64,000 nt of DNA from Dinoroseobacter sp049800835. Its GTDB lineage: Bacteria; Pseudomonadota; Alphaproteobacteria; Rhodobacterales; Rhodobacteraceae. Positions within the stretch are counted from its first letter, which is position 1. The number at the start of each line of letters is the position of its first letter. The stretch spans positions 62,001-126,000 of the forward strand of contig NZ_JBNAFU010000004.1 of NCBI RefSeq assembly GCF_049800835.1, written 5' to 3'. The position numbers were made by a program, and so were the translations under genes. The notes under the pieces are model-generated. The model was not told the origin of the DNA, did not search any database, and saw only the letters and a program-made list of their open reading frames with translations. Of the stretch, positions 52,497 to 62,126 are shown in pieces.

Positions 52497-53454
52497 GGGA
52501 CGCCTCCTTCGTTGGGGCGAGCATTTCTGCAACCTGCCGGGCCAAAGCGGGCGCCATGAGGTAGCCATGACGGTAAAGGCCGTTCACGTGGACGACCCCG
52601 TCAAGTGCAATCACCCGGGGTAGGTTGTCGGGAAAGGCGGGGCGCAAATCGGTGCCGAACTCCAGAATTTCGGCCTCCCCGAAAGCGGGGTTCAACGCAT
52701 ATGCAGCGCTGAGTAATTCCAGCGCAGAACGGACGGTCACAGCGCCGCGCGCCGCGCTTTCGATCATCGTGGCCCCGAGCATAAAGACCCCATCCCCCCG
52801 AGGCACGACGTAAAGCGGTATGCGGGCGTGCAACAGCCTGACCGGGCGGCTGAAGGTGACATCGCTTGAGCGGATGATAGCCATCTCGCCGCGAACCCCG
52901 CGCAGATCGGGCAAGGTATCGGACGCGGCAAGACCGCGGCAGTCGATGATTTGCGCCGACTTGGATGGGGCGTCTGTCTGGATCGAAACACCCCGCTTGC
53001 GCAGTGCTGCGGTCAGATCATCAAGAGCTTGCCGCGGGTTCAGATGCGCTTCGGACGCAAAGTAGAGTCCGGCTGGAAACCGTGTGCCAAGATCGGGTTC
53101 GAGGCTCGCGATCGCATTGGCGTCGAGGGGTTCGCAGCCCTCGGTGCGCGCGGCGAAGCGCGCAATGTCACGCCGGTCTCTGGGTTGGGCCACGACAAGC
53201 GTGCCCTTGCGCGTCACCGTTGTCTTGTCAGCCCACCAAGCCAGCGCCATCTGACCATTGATCAAAACAGGCTCCTCGGCGTTTTCGTATTCACAGAAGG
53301 GTGCGAGCATTCCTCCCGCCCACCATGAGCACCCATGCGCCCCGGGCCCTCCGGCGGGATCGTGCAGGCTTACTTCCACTCCGCGGTCCACGAGTTCCGT
53401 GGCGACACAAAGTCCGGCGACCCCAGCCCCCAGGATGGCGACAGGTGCGATCAC
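52480..53454 (-). CDS. thiO: Glycine oxidase ThiO
   Basis: 324 residues. FAD-binding VAILGAGVAGLCVATELVDRG, a substrate-domain WWAGGMLAPFCEYENA stretch, and the C-terminal HVNGLYRHGYLMAPALARQVAE identify the ThiO/DAO family. ThiO oxidises glycine to the dehydroglycine that ThiG needs, the aerobic alternative to ThiH. The GTG at 53454 overlaps the thiD stop as GTGA; a GTG at 53463 is also possible. Confidence 0.93.
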   Translation of the reverse strand: MIAPVAILGAGVAGLCVATELVDRGVEVSLHDPAGGPGAHGCSWWAGGMLAPFCEYENAEEPVLINGQMALAWWADKTTVTRKGTLVVAQPRDRRDIARFAARTEGCEPLDANAIASLEPDLGTRFPAGLYFASEAHLNPRQALDDLTAALRKRGVSIQTDAPSKSAQIIDCRGLAASDTLPDLRGVRGEMAIIRSSDVTFSRPVRLLHARIPLYVVPRGDGVFMLGATMIESAARGAVTVRSALELLSAAYALNPAFGEAEILEFGTDLRPAFPDNLPRVIALDGVVHVNGLYRHGYLMAPALARQVAEMLAPTKEASHETCH

Positions 53455-54251
53455 GGCGACCACCAGTTGTGAAAGTGATGCACGGGCCCGTGACCGGTTC
53501 CGATGTTCAGGGAATCCGCGGCGGCGATGGCGGCTTGCAGGTAGGCGTGCGCATCGATCACGGCCTGACGTGGTTTCAGTCCCTTCGCGAGACCTGCGGT
53601 GATCGCAGAAGACAGCGTGCAGCCCGTGCCATGGGTGTTTTGCGTGATCTGACGTTTTGCAGAAAGACGCAGCGGAGTCGGGTCCGCATCGAACATCAGA
53701 TCGACGCAGGTGTCCCCGGCGGCATGACCGCCCTTCATCACGACCGCGTCCGGCCCCATCGCCCGAAGGCTTGTACCTTGCGCCCGCATCTCGTCCTCCG
53801 ACTGCGCCACCTCTGTTTCCAGAAGCCGTGCGGCTTCGGGCAGGTTGGGCGTCAGGATGGTTGCTCGAGGCAGCAGTGTTTCGGCGAGGGCGGCCTCCGC
53901 TTCTGCCATCAACAAGGCGTCTCCGGATTTCGCCACCATGACCGGATCCAAAACAACCGGGCCTGCAAAACCATCAAGCCCGGCAGCGACCGTTTCGATC
54001 ACCTCCGCTGTTCCCAGCATCCCGATCTTGATCGCAGCGACGTCAAGGTCCGACAGCACCGCGTCGATCTGGGCGGTGATTGTGGATGGCGCAATCATCG
54101 CCACATCCGTGACCGCCCGGGTGTTTTGCGCAGTCACGGCCGTGATCACGCTGGCACCGTACACACCGAGTGCGGAGAACGCCTTGATGTCGGCCTGAAC
54201 GCCCGCGCCACCTCCGCTGTCGCTTCCGGCTATGGTCAGTGCAATTGCCAT
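53451..54251 (-). CDS. thiD: Hydroxymethylpyrimidine (phosphate) kinase
   Basis: 266 residues with ribokinase-like fold: ALTIAGSDSGGGAGVQADIKAF, VYGASVITAVTAQNT, PVVLDPVMVAKSG, VVMKGGHAAGD, and the catalytic GTGCTLSSAITAGLAKG with NTHGTGC. ThiD makes HMP-P and HMP-PP. It is the first gene of the thi operon, 64 bases after the TPP riboswitch. It has the HGTGC anion hole intact. Confidence 0.97.
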   Translation of the reverse strand: MAIALTIAGSDSGGGAGVQADIKAFSALGVYGASVITAVTAQNTRAVTDVAMIAPSTITAQIDAVLSDLDVAAIKIGMLGTAEVIETVAAGLDGFAGPVVLDPVMVAKSGDALLMAEAEAALAETLLPRATILTPNLPEAARLLETEVAQSEDEMRAQGTSLRAMGPDAVVMKGGHAAGDTCVDLMFDADPTPLRLSAKRQITQNTHGTGCTLSSAITAGLAKGLKPRQAVIDAHAYLQAAIAAADSLNIGTGHGPVHHFHNWWSP

Positions 54252-54314
54252 ACATCGTCCCTCGGCAAGGGCAGCGCGGGGCGGGAAACGGAAAGAGGGC
54301 GGACGCCGTGCTTT

Positions 54315-54400
54315 GAACCGTTCCCTCCGCCGGTATTGCCCGGATCAGGTTCCATGGGTTCGCTTGCGCATCTCAGCCCGATCCCGGGCACCCCAACGGT
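54315..54400 (-). promoter_or_regulatory. TPP riboswitch (THI element)
   Basis: Read on the minus strand, the segment begins ACCGTTGGGGTGCCCGG, has the CTGAGA box (plus-strand TCTCAG at 54371-54376) and the AACCTGATCCGG box (plus-strand CCGGATCAGGTT at 54340-54351). It ends ATACCGGCGGAGGGAACGG. These are the conserved THI-box parts in the right order. The 5' and 3' ends pair to close stem P1. It would repress thiD-thiO-thiS-thiG-thiE-thiF and the transporter when TPP is high. Confidence 0.95.
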
Positions 54401-54409
54401 AGTGTGCGA

Positions 54410-54438
54410 GAATTAGGGGCAATTGTGCGCGTGTGCAA
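54410..54438 (-). promoter_or_regulatory. Candidate promoter of the thi operon
   Basis: On the minus strand a -35-like TTGCAC (54433-54438) and a -10-like TAATTC (54410-54415) are separated by 17 bases. Initiation near 54403 would place the RNA start just before the riboswitch. The -10 match is weak, so this rests mainly on spacing and position. Confidence 0.3.
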
Positions 54439-54457
54439 GTGCGCAGTGTCTATACCT

Positions 54458-54488
54458 TTGCGCGGTGTGCGCTATCTAGGGATATAAT
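54458..54488 (+). promoter_or_regulatory. Candidate promoter of the RND efflux genes
   Basis: A perfect TATAAT at 54483-54488 with TTGCGC 19 bases upstream (54458-54463). Initiation about 7 bases after the -10 gives a very short leader before ATG 54504. A perfect -10 is uncommon in DNA this GC-rich. The spacing is slightly long. Confidence 0.35.
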
Positions 54489-54503
54489 TGTAGCGAGAGA
54501 CCC

Positions 54504-55640
54504 ATGCGCCGTTTTCCAATGCCCGCCTTTGCGATCGTTCTGATCACTGCCTGCGCCTTGTCCTTTCCGGTTTCGCACGTAGCGCAGGCGCAGGGGCGAC
54601 CTGCGGCTGTGGTGACAGAACTGGTCGAAACCCGCACGCTCGCGGAAACACTGCCGGTGTTCGGCCAGATTGTCGCCTCGCGCGACAGCGCCGTTGCCGC
54701 GCGCGTGGCCGGGATCGTGGACACTGTTGCGGTGCTTGTGGGCGACCGCGTCAAAGCCGGAGACCTGCTTGCCGAACTCGATACCGAACTGACCGAGATC
54801 GAGTACGATCAGGCGTTGGCCGCGCGGTCCGAAGCCGAAGCGGGGATCGCAGTCGCCGAGGCTCAACTGGCCCGCGCCAGAGATACGCTGTCGCGCACCG
54901 AAGGATTGCGAGACACGGCGGCGTTCTCTTCCGGAAGGTTCGAAGACCTGCGCGCTGAACTGGCGCAGGCGCAGGGGCAACTGGCACAGGCGCAGGCGCG
55001 GTTTTCCAACGCCGAGGCCTCTCTGGCCGAAGTGTCCTACACCCTGTCGCGCGCGAAGATCACAGCACCGTTCGATGCGGTCGTGCTGTCGGTGGAGGCG
55101 GACCCCGGCCAATTCATCTCCGTAGGGGCAGAGGTCGCAAGGCTTCTTGATATCAGTGCCTTGGAGGTCGAAGCTCAGGTTCCAGCTCAATTTATTGCAG
55201 CCGTGGAAACGGGTGTTGATGTGCGCGGAGAGACGGAACAGGGCATTGAGCTTGACCTGACCGTGCGCGCGGTGCTGCCAACGGAAAGTACGGCAACGCG
55301 GACCCGCCCGGTGCGGTTCACCGTCGACCTTGGCGCCTTGAACGGGTCTGTCGCGTTGGGCCAGTCATTGACCTTGCAAGTGCCGATCGCCCGGCCCCGC
55401 GACGCATTGAGCCTGCCCAAAGACGCCCTTGTTCAAGGGGCACAGGGATGGACGGTGTTCGTGAATGCAGACGGCACAGCACAACCGCGCCCCGTGACGA
55501 TCGGCGTCGCGATGGGCGACCGGTTCGAAGTGCTGGGCGGACTGTCGGAGGGTGATGAGGTCGTGGTACGCGGCAACGAGCGGTTGCGCCCCGGCCAAGC
55601 CATCCAGCCTGCCGGTGGTCCGCCCCCGGCTTCCAACTGA
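54504..55640 (+). CDS. RND efflux periplasmic adaptor (HlyD/MFP family)
   Basis: 378 residues with a signal peptide (FPMPAFAIVLITACALSFPV, cut near AQA). The lipoyl/barrel-sandwich halves (VAARVAGIVDTVAVLVGDRV and YTLSRAKITAPFDAVVLSV) flank a coiled-coil hairpin rich in Ala/Glu/Gln (about 100-170, ELAQAQGQLAQAQARFS). The C-terminal barrel ends VVVRGNERLRPGQAI. It links an inner-membrane RND pump to an outer-membrane channel. Pump gene follows after 13 bases; no outer-membrane factor or regulator is adjacent. Confidence 0.92.
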   Translation: MRRFPMPAFAIVLITACALSFPVSHVAQAQGRPAAVVTELVETRTLAETLPVFGQIVASRDSAVAARVAGIVDTVAVLVGDRVKAGDLLAELDTELTEIEYDQALAARSEAEAGIAVAEAQLARARDTLSRTEGLRDTAAFSSGRFEDLRAELAQAQGQLAQAQARFSNAEASLAEVSYTLSRAKITAPFDAVVLSVEADPGQFISVGAEVARLLDISALEVEAQVPAQFIAAVETGVDVRGETEQGIELDLTVRAVLPTESTATRTRPVRFTVDLGALNGSVALGQSLTLQVPIARPRDALSLPKDALVQGAQGWTVFVNADGTAQPRPVTIGVAMGDRFEVLGGLSEGDEVVVRGNERLRPGQAIQPAGGPPPASN

Positions 55641-55653
55641 TACCGGAGCGGTC

Positions 55654-58600
55654 ATGGACCCGATCAAGTTCTCTATCGAACGACCTATCGCCGTAATTGC
55701 GGCAGTGATCATGGCCGTGCTGTTCGGTGTGTTGGCTTTGAGCCGCATTCCGATTCAGCTTGCCCCGGATGTCCGCAAGCCGATTGTGGTGATCAGCACG
55801 GAATGGCCCGGTGCAGCCCCCGCCGAGGTGGAGCGCGAAATCGTCAATCCGCAGGAAGAGGCGCTGCGCGGCCTCGAAGGGCTCGACATCATGACGTCGC
55901 GGTCGCAGACCGGAGAGGCGGAGATCACCTTGGAGTTCTCCCCCGGCACCGACATGACACAGACCTTGTTGTTGGTATCCAACAGGTTGGACCGTGTGGG
56001 TGACTATCCGGATGAAGCTGGCGAGCCGTCGCTTGATACATCCGGAGATGACGATAGCCCGATCGCCTGGGTCATCGTGACGGCGCGGGACGGAAACACC
56101 AGACCGTTGCCGACTTATGGCGATTTCATGGAAGATGTCGTCAAGGATCGCGTCGAGCGTGTCGAGGGTGTCTCGGCGGTCAATGTGTTCGGAGGTGTCG
56201 GGCGCGAGCTGCAAATCGTCGTTGACCCGCGCAGGTTGGCAAATTTTGGCCTGACCGTGCCCGAGGTGGTTGCGCGCCTCCGGTCTGAAAACATCTCGCT
56301 GTCCGCCGGGGACGTCGACGAAGGCAAACGCCGTTACGTCGTGCGCGCCGAAGGGTCTCTGGATACCGTCGAGGCGGTTGAGAGTGTGGTGTTGCGTTCC
56401 GAAGCAGGCAGCGGCCTGTTGGGTCGTGTGCTTGTGTCGGACGTCGCACGCGTCGAGTTCGGCTATGGTGAGCCCAGAGCACGACTTCGGTTCAAGGGCG
56501 AGTCCGGTCTTGCGTTCAATATCGTGCGCGAACAGGGGGCCAATGTTATCGAGACCATGGCCGAAGTCCGGACGGTCCTTGCGGAATTACGCGATGGTCC
56601 CGTGGCGGATCAGGGCCTGCACATGGAGCAGGTGTATGACGAGACCATTTACATCGAAGGCGCCATCCAACTCGTAACTCAGAACATCTGGATCGGTGGC
56701 GGGCTTGCCGCGCTCGTCCTGCTGCTTTTCCTCCGATCTCCGAGGGCAACGCTCGTCGTATCCCTGGCGATCCCAGTTTCGATCGTCGCGACTTTCGTGG
56801 CGATGGCGGCGACCGGGCGAACGCTCAACGTTGTCAGCCTCGCCGGTATCGCGTTTGCCGTGGGCATGATTGTGGATGCTGCAATCGTCGTTCTCGAGAA
56901 CATTTATCGACTGAGAGAGCAGGGGCTCAGGCGTTCGGAGGCTGCCTATCATGGCGCCAAACAGGTTTGGGGGGCGATCCTCGTCTCAGCGCTGACAACT
57001 GTTTTGGTCTTTGTTCCGATCCTCGTGATGGAGTTGGAGGCAGGTCAACTCTTCCGCGACATCGCCGTCGCGATTTCAGTCTCGGTCGTGCTGTCTCTGA
57101 TCGTGGCGGTCACGGTCATCCCCGCCCTTTCCAAGCGATTGTTGAAAGACGGCGAGCAAACCATGCTGCCATTGCCGGGGATTGACCACCTGGCCCGGGC
57201 CTTCAAGGCGTTGGTAATGTGGTACGTGCGGCTCACCGTGCGGATCCGCGCGCTTGGCATCCTTATGGTCGTGCTGATTGCAGGGACCGCGGCGGCGGCT
57301 ACTATCCTTTTCCTGCCGCGTCTGGAATACCTGCCCGAAGGCAACCGCAACCTGGTCTTTGGTCTGATCATTCCGCCGCCGGGCTACAACCTCGACACCA
57401 CCGAGACGATTGCCGAACGGATTGAGAACGCGGCGCGTCCGATGTGGGAATCCGCACCGGAGCTGGCCACGCCCGAGGGAACCCCGACGGTCGATAATTT
57501 CTTTTTCGTTGCAACTCCCGGCAACTCCTTCGTGGGCGCAACGGCGCTCGATGGTCCGCGCGTGGCTGAATTGATCCCGTTGCTCTCGGGGCCGATTTTT
57601 GCCGAACCCGGAACTTTCGGGTTCATGACACAGCCCTCTCTCTTTGGGCGCGGGGTCGGCGGCGGGCGCACCATCGAATTGAATGTTTCCGGTCAGAACC
57701 TGGAAGAGATCCTGGGTGTTGCGGGACGCGCGGCGGGGATCGTGTCTGGCCTGCTACCCAGATCCGAGGGGCACCAATTCCGTCCTATTCCCGGTTTGGA
57801 ACTGGGCGCGCCGGAGGTACGCCTTGTACCTGATCGTTTGCGACTTGCGGATGCGGGCGTGGATGCGGGCGCGCTTGCGGCAACGGTGGATGCTTACAAT
57901 GATGGCCTGCGCGTCGCTGAAATCACCGAAGGCGCGGATCGGTTGAACCTGGTGCTCAAAGGCGAAACGGCGACCCTCGCGGGTTTGCGCACGCAGGACG
58001 TGGGCGCTTATCCGGTTGTGACGCCCTCAGGAGACATCGTGCCGGTGTCCGCGCTTGCGCAAGTCGTAGTTACGGCCGGTCCGACCGAGATCAGGCATCG
58101 CGACCGCTTGCGCACAGTGACCCTTGAAGTCCGACCCTCGGATGCTCTGGCGCTGGAAAGCGCGGTCGAGCTTTTGCAGACCGAAGTGGTCGACGTGCTG
58201 GAGGAGCAAGGTCTGCCTCCGGGCACACGCTTGTCCGTTTCGGGTACCGCGGACCAACTTAGCCAGACCTGGAATGCCATTCAGATCAACCTCATCGTGG
58301 CACTTGTTATCGTATTCCTCGTGATGGCGATCCTGTTCGAAAGCTTTGTCCTGCCACTCGTCATCCTGATTTCCGTTCCTGTGGCGGCGGCGGGCGGGGT
58401 TGGTGGGCTTGCACTTCTGAACACGTACCAGACACAACCGCTGGACATGCTGACCCTGCTCGGGTTCATCATCCTTGTCGGGATCGTGGTGAATAACGCC
58501 ATCCTGATCGTCCATCAGTCTCTCTATCACCTGCGTGACGAAGGCATGAGCCCGATCGATGCCATCGAAGAGGCGACGCGCAACCGGATCAGGCCAATCT

Positions 58601-58830
58601 TCATGTCCACGCTGACCAGTGTGTGCGGGATGCTGCCGTTGGTGATCTTCCCGGGGGAGGGATCGGAACTGTATCGCGGGCTCGGAGCAGTCGTGGTCGG
58701 CGGATTGTCTATGTCGGCTTTTCTGACCCTGTTGACGGTGCCGCCACTCCTGCGTCTTGCGCTTGTGGCGCCAGCACCTGAGGATCGTATTGACGCAAAG
58801 CCCGCCACGGCCGCGGCGCCGGCGGAGTGA
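55654..58830 (+). CDS. RND efflux permease (AcrB/MdtB-like)
   Basis: 1058 residues, HAE1-like size. It starts MDPIKFSIERPIAVIAAVIM. The TM4 proton-relay aspartates are in FAVGMIVDAAIVVLENIYRLR. Porter domains sit between TM1-2 (about 40-340) and TM7-8 (about 560-870), and the second TM half has LLGFIILVGIVVNNAILIVHQSL. The start at 55654 is chosen over 55552 because it gives the canonical N-terminus. Substrate unknown; likely drug, dye or metabolite export with the preceding adaptor. Confidence 0.95.
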   Translation: MDPIKFSIERPIAVIAAVIMAVLFGVLALSRIPIQLAPDVRKPIVVISTEWPGAAPAEVEREIVNPQEEALRGLEGLDIMTSRSQTGEAEITLEFSPGTDMTQTLLLVSNRLDRVGDYPDEAGEPSLDTSGDDDSPIAWVIVTARDGNTRPLPTYGDFMEDVVKDRVERVEGVSAVNVFGGVGRELQIVVDPRRLANFGLTVPEVVARLRSENISLSAGDVDEGKRRYVVRAEGSLDTVEAVESVVLRSEAGSGLLGRVLVSDVARVEFGYGEPRARLRFKGESGLAFNIVREQGANVIETMAEVRTVLAELRDGPVADQGLHMEQVYDETIYIEGAIQLVTQNIWIGGGLAALVLLLFLRSPRATLVVSLAIPVSIVATFVAMAATGRTLNVVSLAGIAFAVGMIVDAAIVVLENIYRLREQGLRRSEAAYHGAKQVWGAILVSALTTVLVFVPILVMELEAGQLFRDIAVAISVSVVLSLIVAVTVIPALSKRLLKDGEQTMLPLPGIDHLARAFKALVMWYVRLTVRIRALGILMVVLIAGTAAAATILFLPRLEYLPEGNRNLVFGLIIPPPGYNLDTTETIAERIENAARPMWESAPELATPEGTPTVDNFFFVATPGNSFVGATALDGPRVAELIPLLSGPIFAEPGTFGFMTQPSLFGRGVGGGRTIELNVSGQNLEEILGVAGRAAGIVSGLLPRSEGHQFRPIPGLELGAPEVRLVPDRLRLADAGVDAGALAATVDAYNDGLRVAEITEGADRLNLVLKGETATLAGLRTQDVGAYPVVTPSGDIVPVSALAQVVVTAGPTEIRHRDRLRTVTLEVRPSDALALESAVELLQTEVVDVLEEQGLPPGTRLSVSGTADQLSQTWNAIQINLIVALVIVFLVMAILFESFVLPLVILISVPVAAAGGVGGLALLNTYQTQPLDMLTLLGFIILVGIVVNNAILIVHQSLYHLRDEGMSPIDAIEEATRNRIRPIFMSTLTSVCGMLPLVIFPGEGSELYRGLGAVVVGGLSMSAFLTLLTVPPLLRLALVAPAPEDRIDAKPATAAAPAE

Positions 58831-58926
58831 TCTGTCGTAAACGGGCCTGTCGGGTGTCGCGGATGGCTTGATGGGATTGGCGCGTCGGTTTTTACTGCCG
58901 CAAAGATGCGACAGCCGGGGGCCGAC

Positions 58927-59196
58927 ATGCGCATTCCCTGCCCGCTTTGCGGGGAACGAGACCTGCGAGAGTTCACCTATCTTGGGGACGAGACTTATCT
59001 ATCACGTCCTGAGGAGGGCGATGCCGAAGGGTATCATGCGTACCTCCATCTTCGCGACAATCCGGCGGGACCCGTGCGCGATCTGTGGTTTCACGCCATG
59101 GGGTGTGGTGCCTGGCTGGAGGTGGAGCGGCATACCGTGACCCATGCAATCCAAGGCGCGCGGCTTGTCCGCGACACCCAAGGTGAGCAGGGATGA
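58927..59196 (+). CDS. soxD: Sarcosine oxidase delta subunit
   Basis: 89 residues. The N-terminal zinc motif MRIPCPLCGERD and the later H-x3-C (WFHAMGCGAW) are the SoxD signature. SoxD is a small zinc subunit of the heterotetrameric sarcosine oxidase. The start at 58927 is preferred to 58906. The stop overlaps soxA as ATGA. soxB, normally just upstream, is absent; RND efflux genes occupy that position. Confidence 0.93.
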   Translation: MRIPCPLCGERDLREFTYLGDETYLSRPEEGDAEGYHAYLHLRDNPAGPVRDLWFHAMGCGAWLEVERHTVTHAIQGARLVRDTQGEQG

Positions 59197-62126
59197 GGCT
59201 TGCGAACCCCGGAGAGGTCGATCGCACGCGCGTGGTGAAATTCCAATGGGATGATCGCTGGATGTCCGGCTTTGCCGGCGACACGCTGGCATCGGCCCTG
59301 ATGGCCAACGATGTCCGGCTTGTGGGTCGTTCGTTCAAGTATCACCGGCCGCGCGGCCTGTGGGGCGCGGGCAGCGAGGAACCGAATGCGCTGGTTGGTG
59401 TCGGCAAGGGCGCACGGCATGTTCCCAATGCGCGGGCAACACAGGTGGAGCTTTATGACGGGCTCTATGCGCTCAGTCAGAACCGATGGCCGAGCCTGCG
59501 CTGGGACGCGATGGAGGTGAATGACCTTGCCGCGCGATTCTTGAGCGCCGGCTTCTACTACAAGACGTTCATGTGGCCCCGGTCCTTCTGGGAACGGTTG
59601 TACGAGCCTGCGATCCGGCGCGCGGCGGGGCTTGGGAAACTGTCCGGACGGCATAATACCGAGACCTACGAGAAAGCTTTTGCAAGTTGCGACGTTCTGG
59701 TCATCGGGGCTGGTCCGGCTGGTTTGGTCGCGGCGCTTACGGCGGCAAGATCCGGTGCTGATGTCATTCTGGCAGACGAGGATACACGCCCCGGGGGCCG
59801 CTTGCTGGCCAGCGATGAACAGATCGACGGGATGCCCGCGCCCGAATGGGCGGCGCGAACTTGCGCTGAATTGGAGGAGACTGGGCGCGTGCGGTACATG
59901 TGCCGGACAACCGTTTCCGGAGCTTATGACGGCGGGACCTACGGCGCGTTGGAGCGGGTCGGGCTGCACCTTGCAGCGCCGCCTGAAGAGCTGCCGCGTG
60001 AGTGTTTCTGGCGTATCGCTGCAAAGCGGAGCGTTTTGTGTTCTGGCGCATCTGAACGCCCGATTGCCTTTGCCCAGAATGACCGCCCGGGCATCATGTC
60101 TGCGGCCGCGTTGGAGGCATATGCGCTCCGCTGGGGCGTGGCGCCGGGCCCTCTTGTGGCGCTGTTCGGGTGTCATGACGGGATGTATGCAACGGCCGGT
60201 CGGTTGCGTGCAGCGGGGGTCGAGGTCGCCGCGTTGATCGATACGCGCCAGGATGCGCCGACATTCGATGGAGCGCCCGTTTTCACCTCGGCGCAGGTCA
60301 CGGGGACAAGGGGGCGCTACGGGCTGCGCAAGATCATCGTTACCCATGCCACGGGCGTGGCGGAGGTCGATGTCCAGGCGCTCGGAGTCTCTGGCGGGTG
60401 GACCCCGAATGTACAACTCAGCTGTCATCTTGATGCCTCGCCGGTTTGGGACGACACGCTCCACGCATTCCTGCCCAAGCCAGGAGCGGTGCCGGGCATG
60501 TTGGCGGCGGGTGCGGCGGCCGGACAATTCTCCACTCACGGTGCGCTAGCCTCCGGTGTCGCTCAGGCACGCGCTGCGGTGGAAGGTATCGGCTTCAAGG
60601 CGCGAGATATGCAGGTTCCAGCGGCAGAGGATATGCCTTATCGCATCACGCCGGTTTATCATGTGCCGGGACCCGGGCGGGCTTGGCTGGACCTGCAAAA
60701 CGACGTCACGGTGAAGGATGTCCACCTTGCTGCATCCGAGAACATGCGCGCGGTGGAACACATGAAACGCTACACCACCCAGGGCATGGCCCCGGATCAG
60801 GGGCGCAGTTCGAACGTGCTGGCCATGGCCGTACTGGCGGATGCGACCGGGCGCAGCCTGGCCGAGACCGGCACGACGCGGTTTCGCCCGCCGTTTACAC
60901 CGGTTTCGATTGCCGCGATTGGGGCCGGGGCCCAAGGCGCGGGGTTTGCACCGGCGCGCCGGACGCCGAGTCACGATCACGCCCGAGCGTGCGGTGCACC
61001 GCTTCTAGAGGCAGGGTTGTGGCATCGCCCGGCGTATTATCCGCAGCATGGGGACAAGTCGTGGCGCGATGCCTGTGATCGTGAGGTGGCGTTCGTACGA
61101 CAGGCCGTCGGGGTATGCGATGTCTCGACCCTCGGCAAAATTGCGGTCGAGGGACCGGATGCCGCTGCCTTTCTGGATTTCGTATATGCCGGTCGCATGT
61201 CGAGCCTCAAACCCGGGCGGGTCCGCTACGGCCTGATGCTGCGCGAGGACGGGATCGTCATGGATGATGGCACATGTGCCTGTCTTGAACCGGGAAAGTA
61301 TCTTGTGACGACGACGACCGCCGCAGCCGCGCAGGTCATGCAGCATCTGGAGTTCGTTCAGCAGGTACTTTGCCCCTCGCTCCGGGTGCGGTTTGTATCT
61401 GTCACCGATCACTGGGCGCAGGTGGCAGTGGCCGGACCAAAGGCCCGAGACCTGTTGCGGTCGGTTGTCGATACGCCTGATGTGGTTGATGAAATTACCT
61501 TTCTGGGTACGGCCCCCGTCGCGGTCGGGGGTGGGGCTGCGCGGCTTTACCGGATTTCGTTTTCAGGGGAAATGGGTTTTGAACTGGCAGTTCCCGCAGC
61601 GCGGGGTGCCGAACTCCACGCAGGCATGGCCACTCGGGCAGAAGCCGCAGGAGGTGGCGTTTACGGTATGGAAGCGTTGAACGTTCTGCGGATTGAAAAG
61701 GGGTTCGTCACCCATGCCGAAATAGATGGGCGGGTCACGCCAGGCGATCTTGGCCTGGGAGGTCTGGTGAAAAAGGAGGGTGATTTCATCGGCAAGACAG
61801 CTTTGGCCCGGCCCGGTTTGCAGGACAAACACCGCCCCCGATTGGTTGGCTTGCAACCGTCAGAAGCTTCTGAAGGACCGTCAGCGGGCGCGCATCTGTT
61901 TCCTATGGGCGCAGAAGCCGTGCGACAGAATTCCGAAGGGCACGTCAGTTCGGCGTGCTATTCGCCGACGGTTGGCCATGGGCTCGCCCTTGCCTTCCTC
62001 AAGGACGGTGCGGCGCGCCTCGGGACGCAGATCATGGCAGTGGACCACGTCCGGAAGAAGACCGTGCGATGTACGGTCACTCCGGTTTGTCCCGTCGATC
62101 CGGACGGAGGACGCATGCGTGCCTGA
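59193..62126 (+). CDS. soxA: Sarcosine oxidase alpha subunit
   Basis: 977 residues. The N-terminal ferredoxin-like domain (FAGDTLASALMANDVRLVGRSFKYHRPRG, outline) is followed by an NAD-binding domain with DVLVIGAGPAGLVAALTAARSG near residue 170. The C-terminal half is a GcvT-like aminomethyltransferase domain for folate (GEMGFELAVPAARGAELH; GMEALNVLRIEKGFV). SoxA takes part in oxidative demethylation of sarcosine to glycine with transfer of the methyl to tetrahydrofolate. Overlaps soxD (ATGA) and soxG (8 bases). Confidence 0.95.
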   Translation: MRLANPGEVDRTRVVKFQWDDRWMSGFAGDTLASALMANDVRLVGRSFKYHRPRGLWGAGSEEPNALVGVGKGARHVPNARATQVELYDGLYALSQNRWPSLRWDAMEVNDLAARFLSAGFYYKTFMWPRSFWERLYEPAIRRAAGLGKLSGRHNTETYEKAFASCDVLVIGAGPAGLVAALTAARSGADVILADEDTRPGGRLLASDEQIDGMPAPEWAARTCAELEETGRVRYMCRTTVSGAYDGGTYGALERVGLHLAAPPEELPRECFWRIAAKRSVLCSGASERPIAFAQNDRPGIMSAAALEAYALRWGVAPGPLVALFGCHDGMYATAGRLRAAGVEVAALIDTRQDAPTFDGAPVFTSAQVTGTRGRYGLRKIIVTHATGVAEVDVQALGVSGGWTPNVQLSCHLDASPVWDDTLHAFLPKPGAVPGMLAAGAAAGQFSTHGALASGVAQARAAVEGIGFKARDMQVPAAEDMPYRITPVYHVPGPGRAWLDLQNDVTVKDVHLAASENMRAVEHMKRYTTQGMAPDQGRSSNVLAMAVLADATGRSLAETGTTRFRPPFTPVSIAAIGAGAQGAGFAPARRTPSHDHARACGAPLLEAGLWHRPAYYPQHGDKSWRDACDREVAFVRQAVGVCDVSTLGKIAVEGPDAAAFLDFVYAGRMSSLKPGRVRYGLMLREDGIVMDDGTCACLEPGKYLVTTTTAAAAQVMQHLEFVQQVLCPSLRVRFVSVTDHWAQVAVAGPKARDLLRSVVDTPDVVDEITFLGTAPVAVGGGAARLYRISFSGEMGFELAVPAARGAELHAGMATRAEAAGGGVYGMEALNVLRIEKGFVTHAEIDGRVTPGDLGLGGLVKKEGDFIGKTALARPGLQDKHRPRLVGLQPSEASEGPSAGAHLFPMGAEAVRQNSEGHVSSACYSPTVGHGLALAFLKDGAARLGTQIMAVDHVRKKTVRCTVTPVCPVDPDGGRMRA

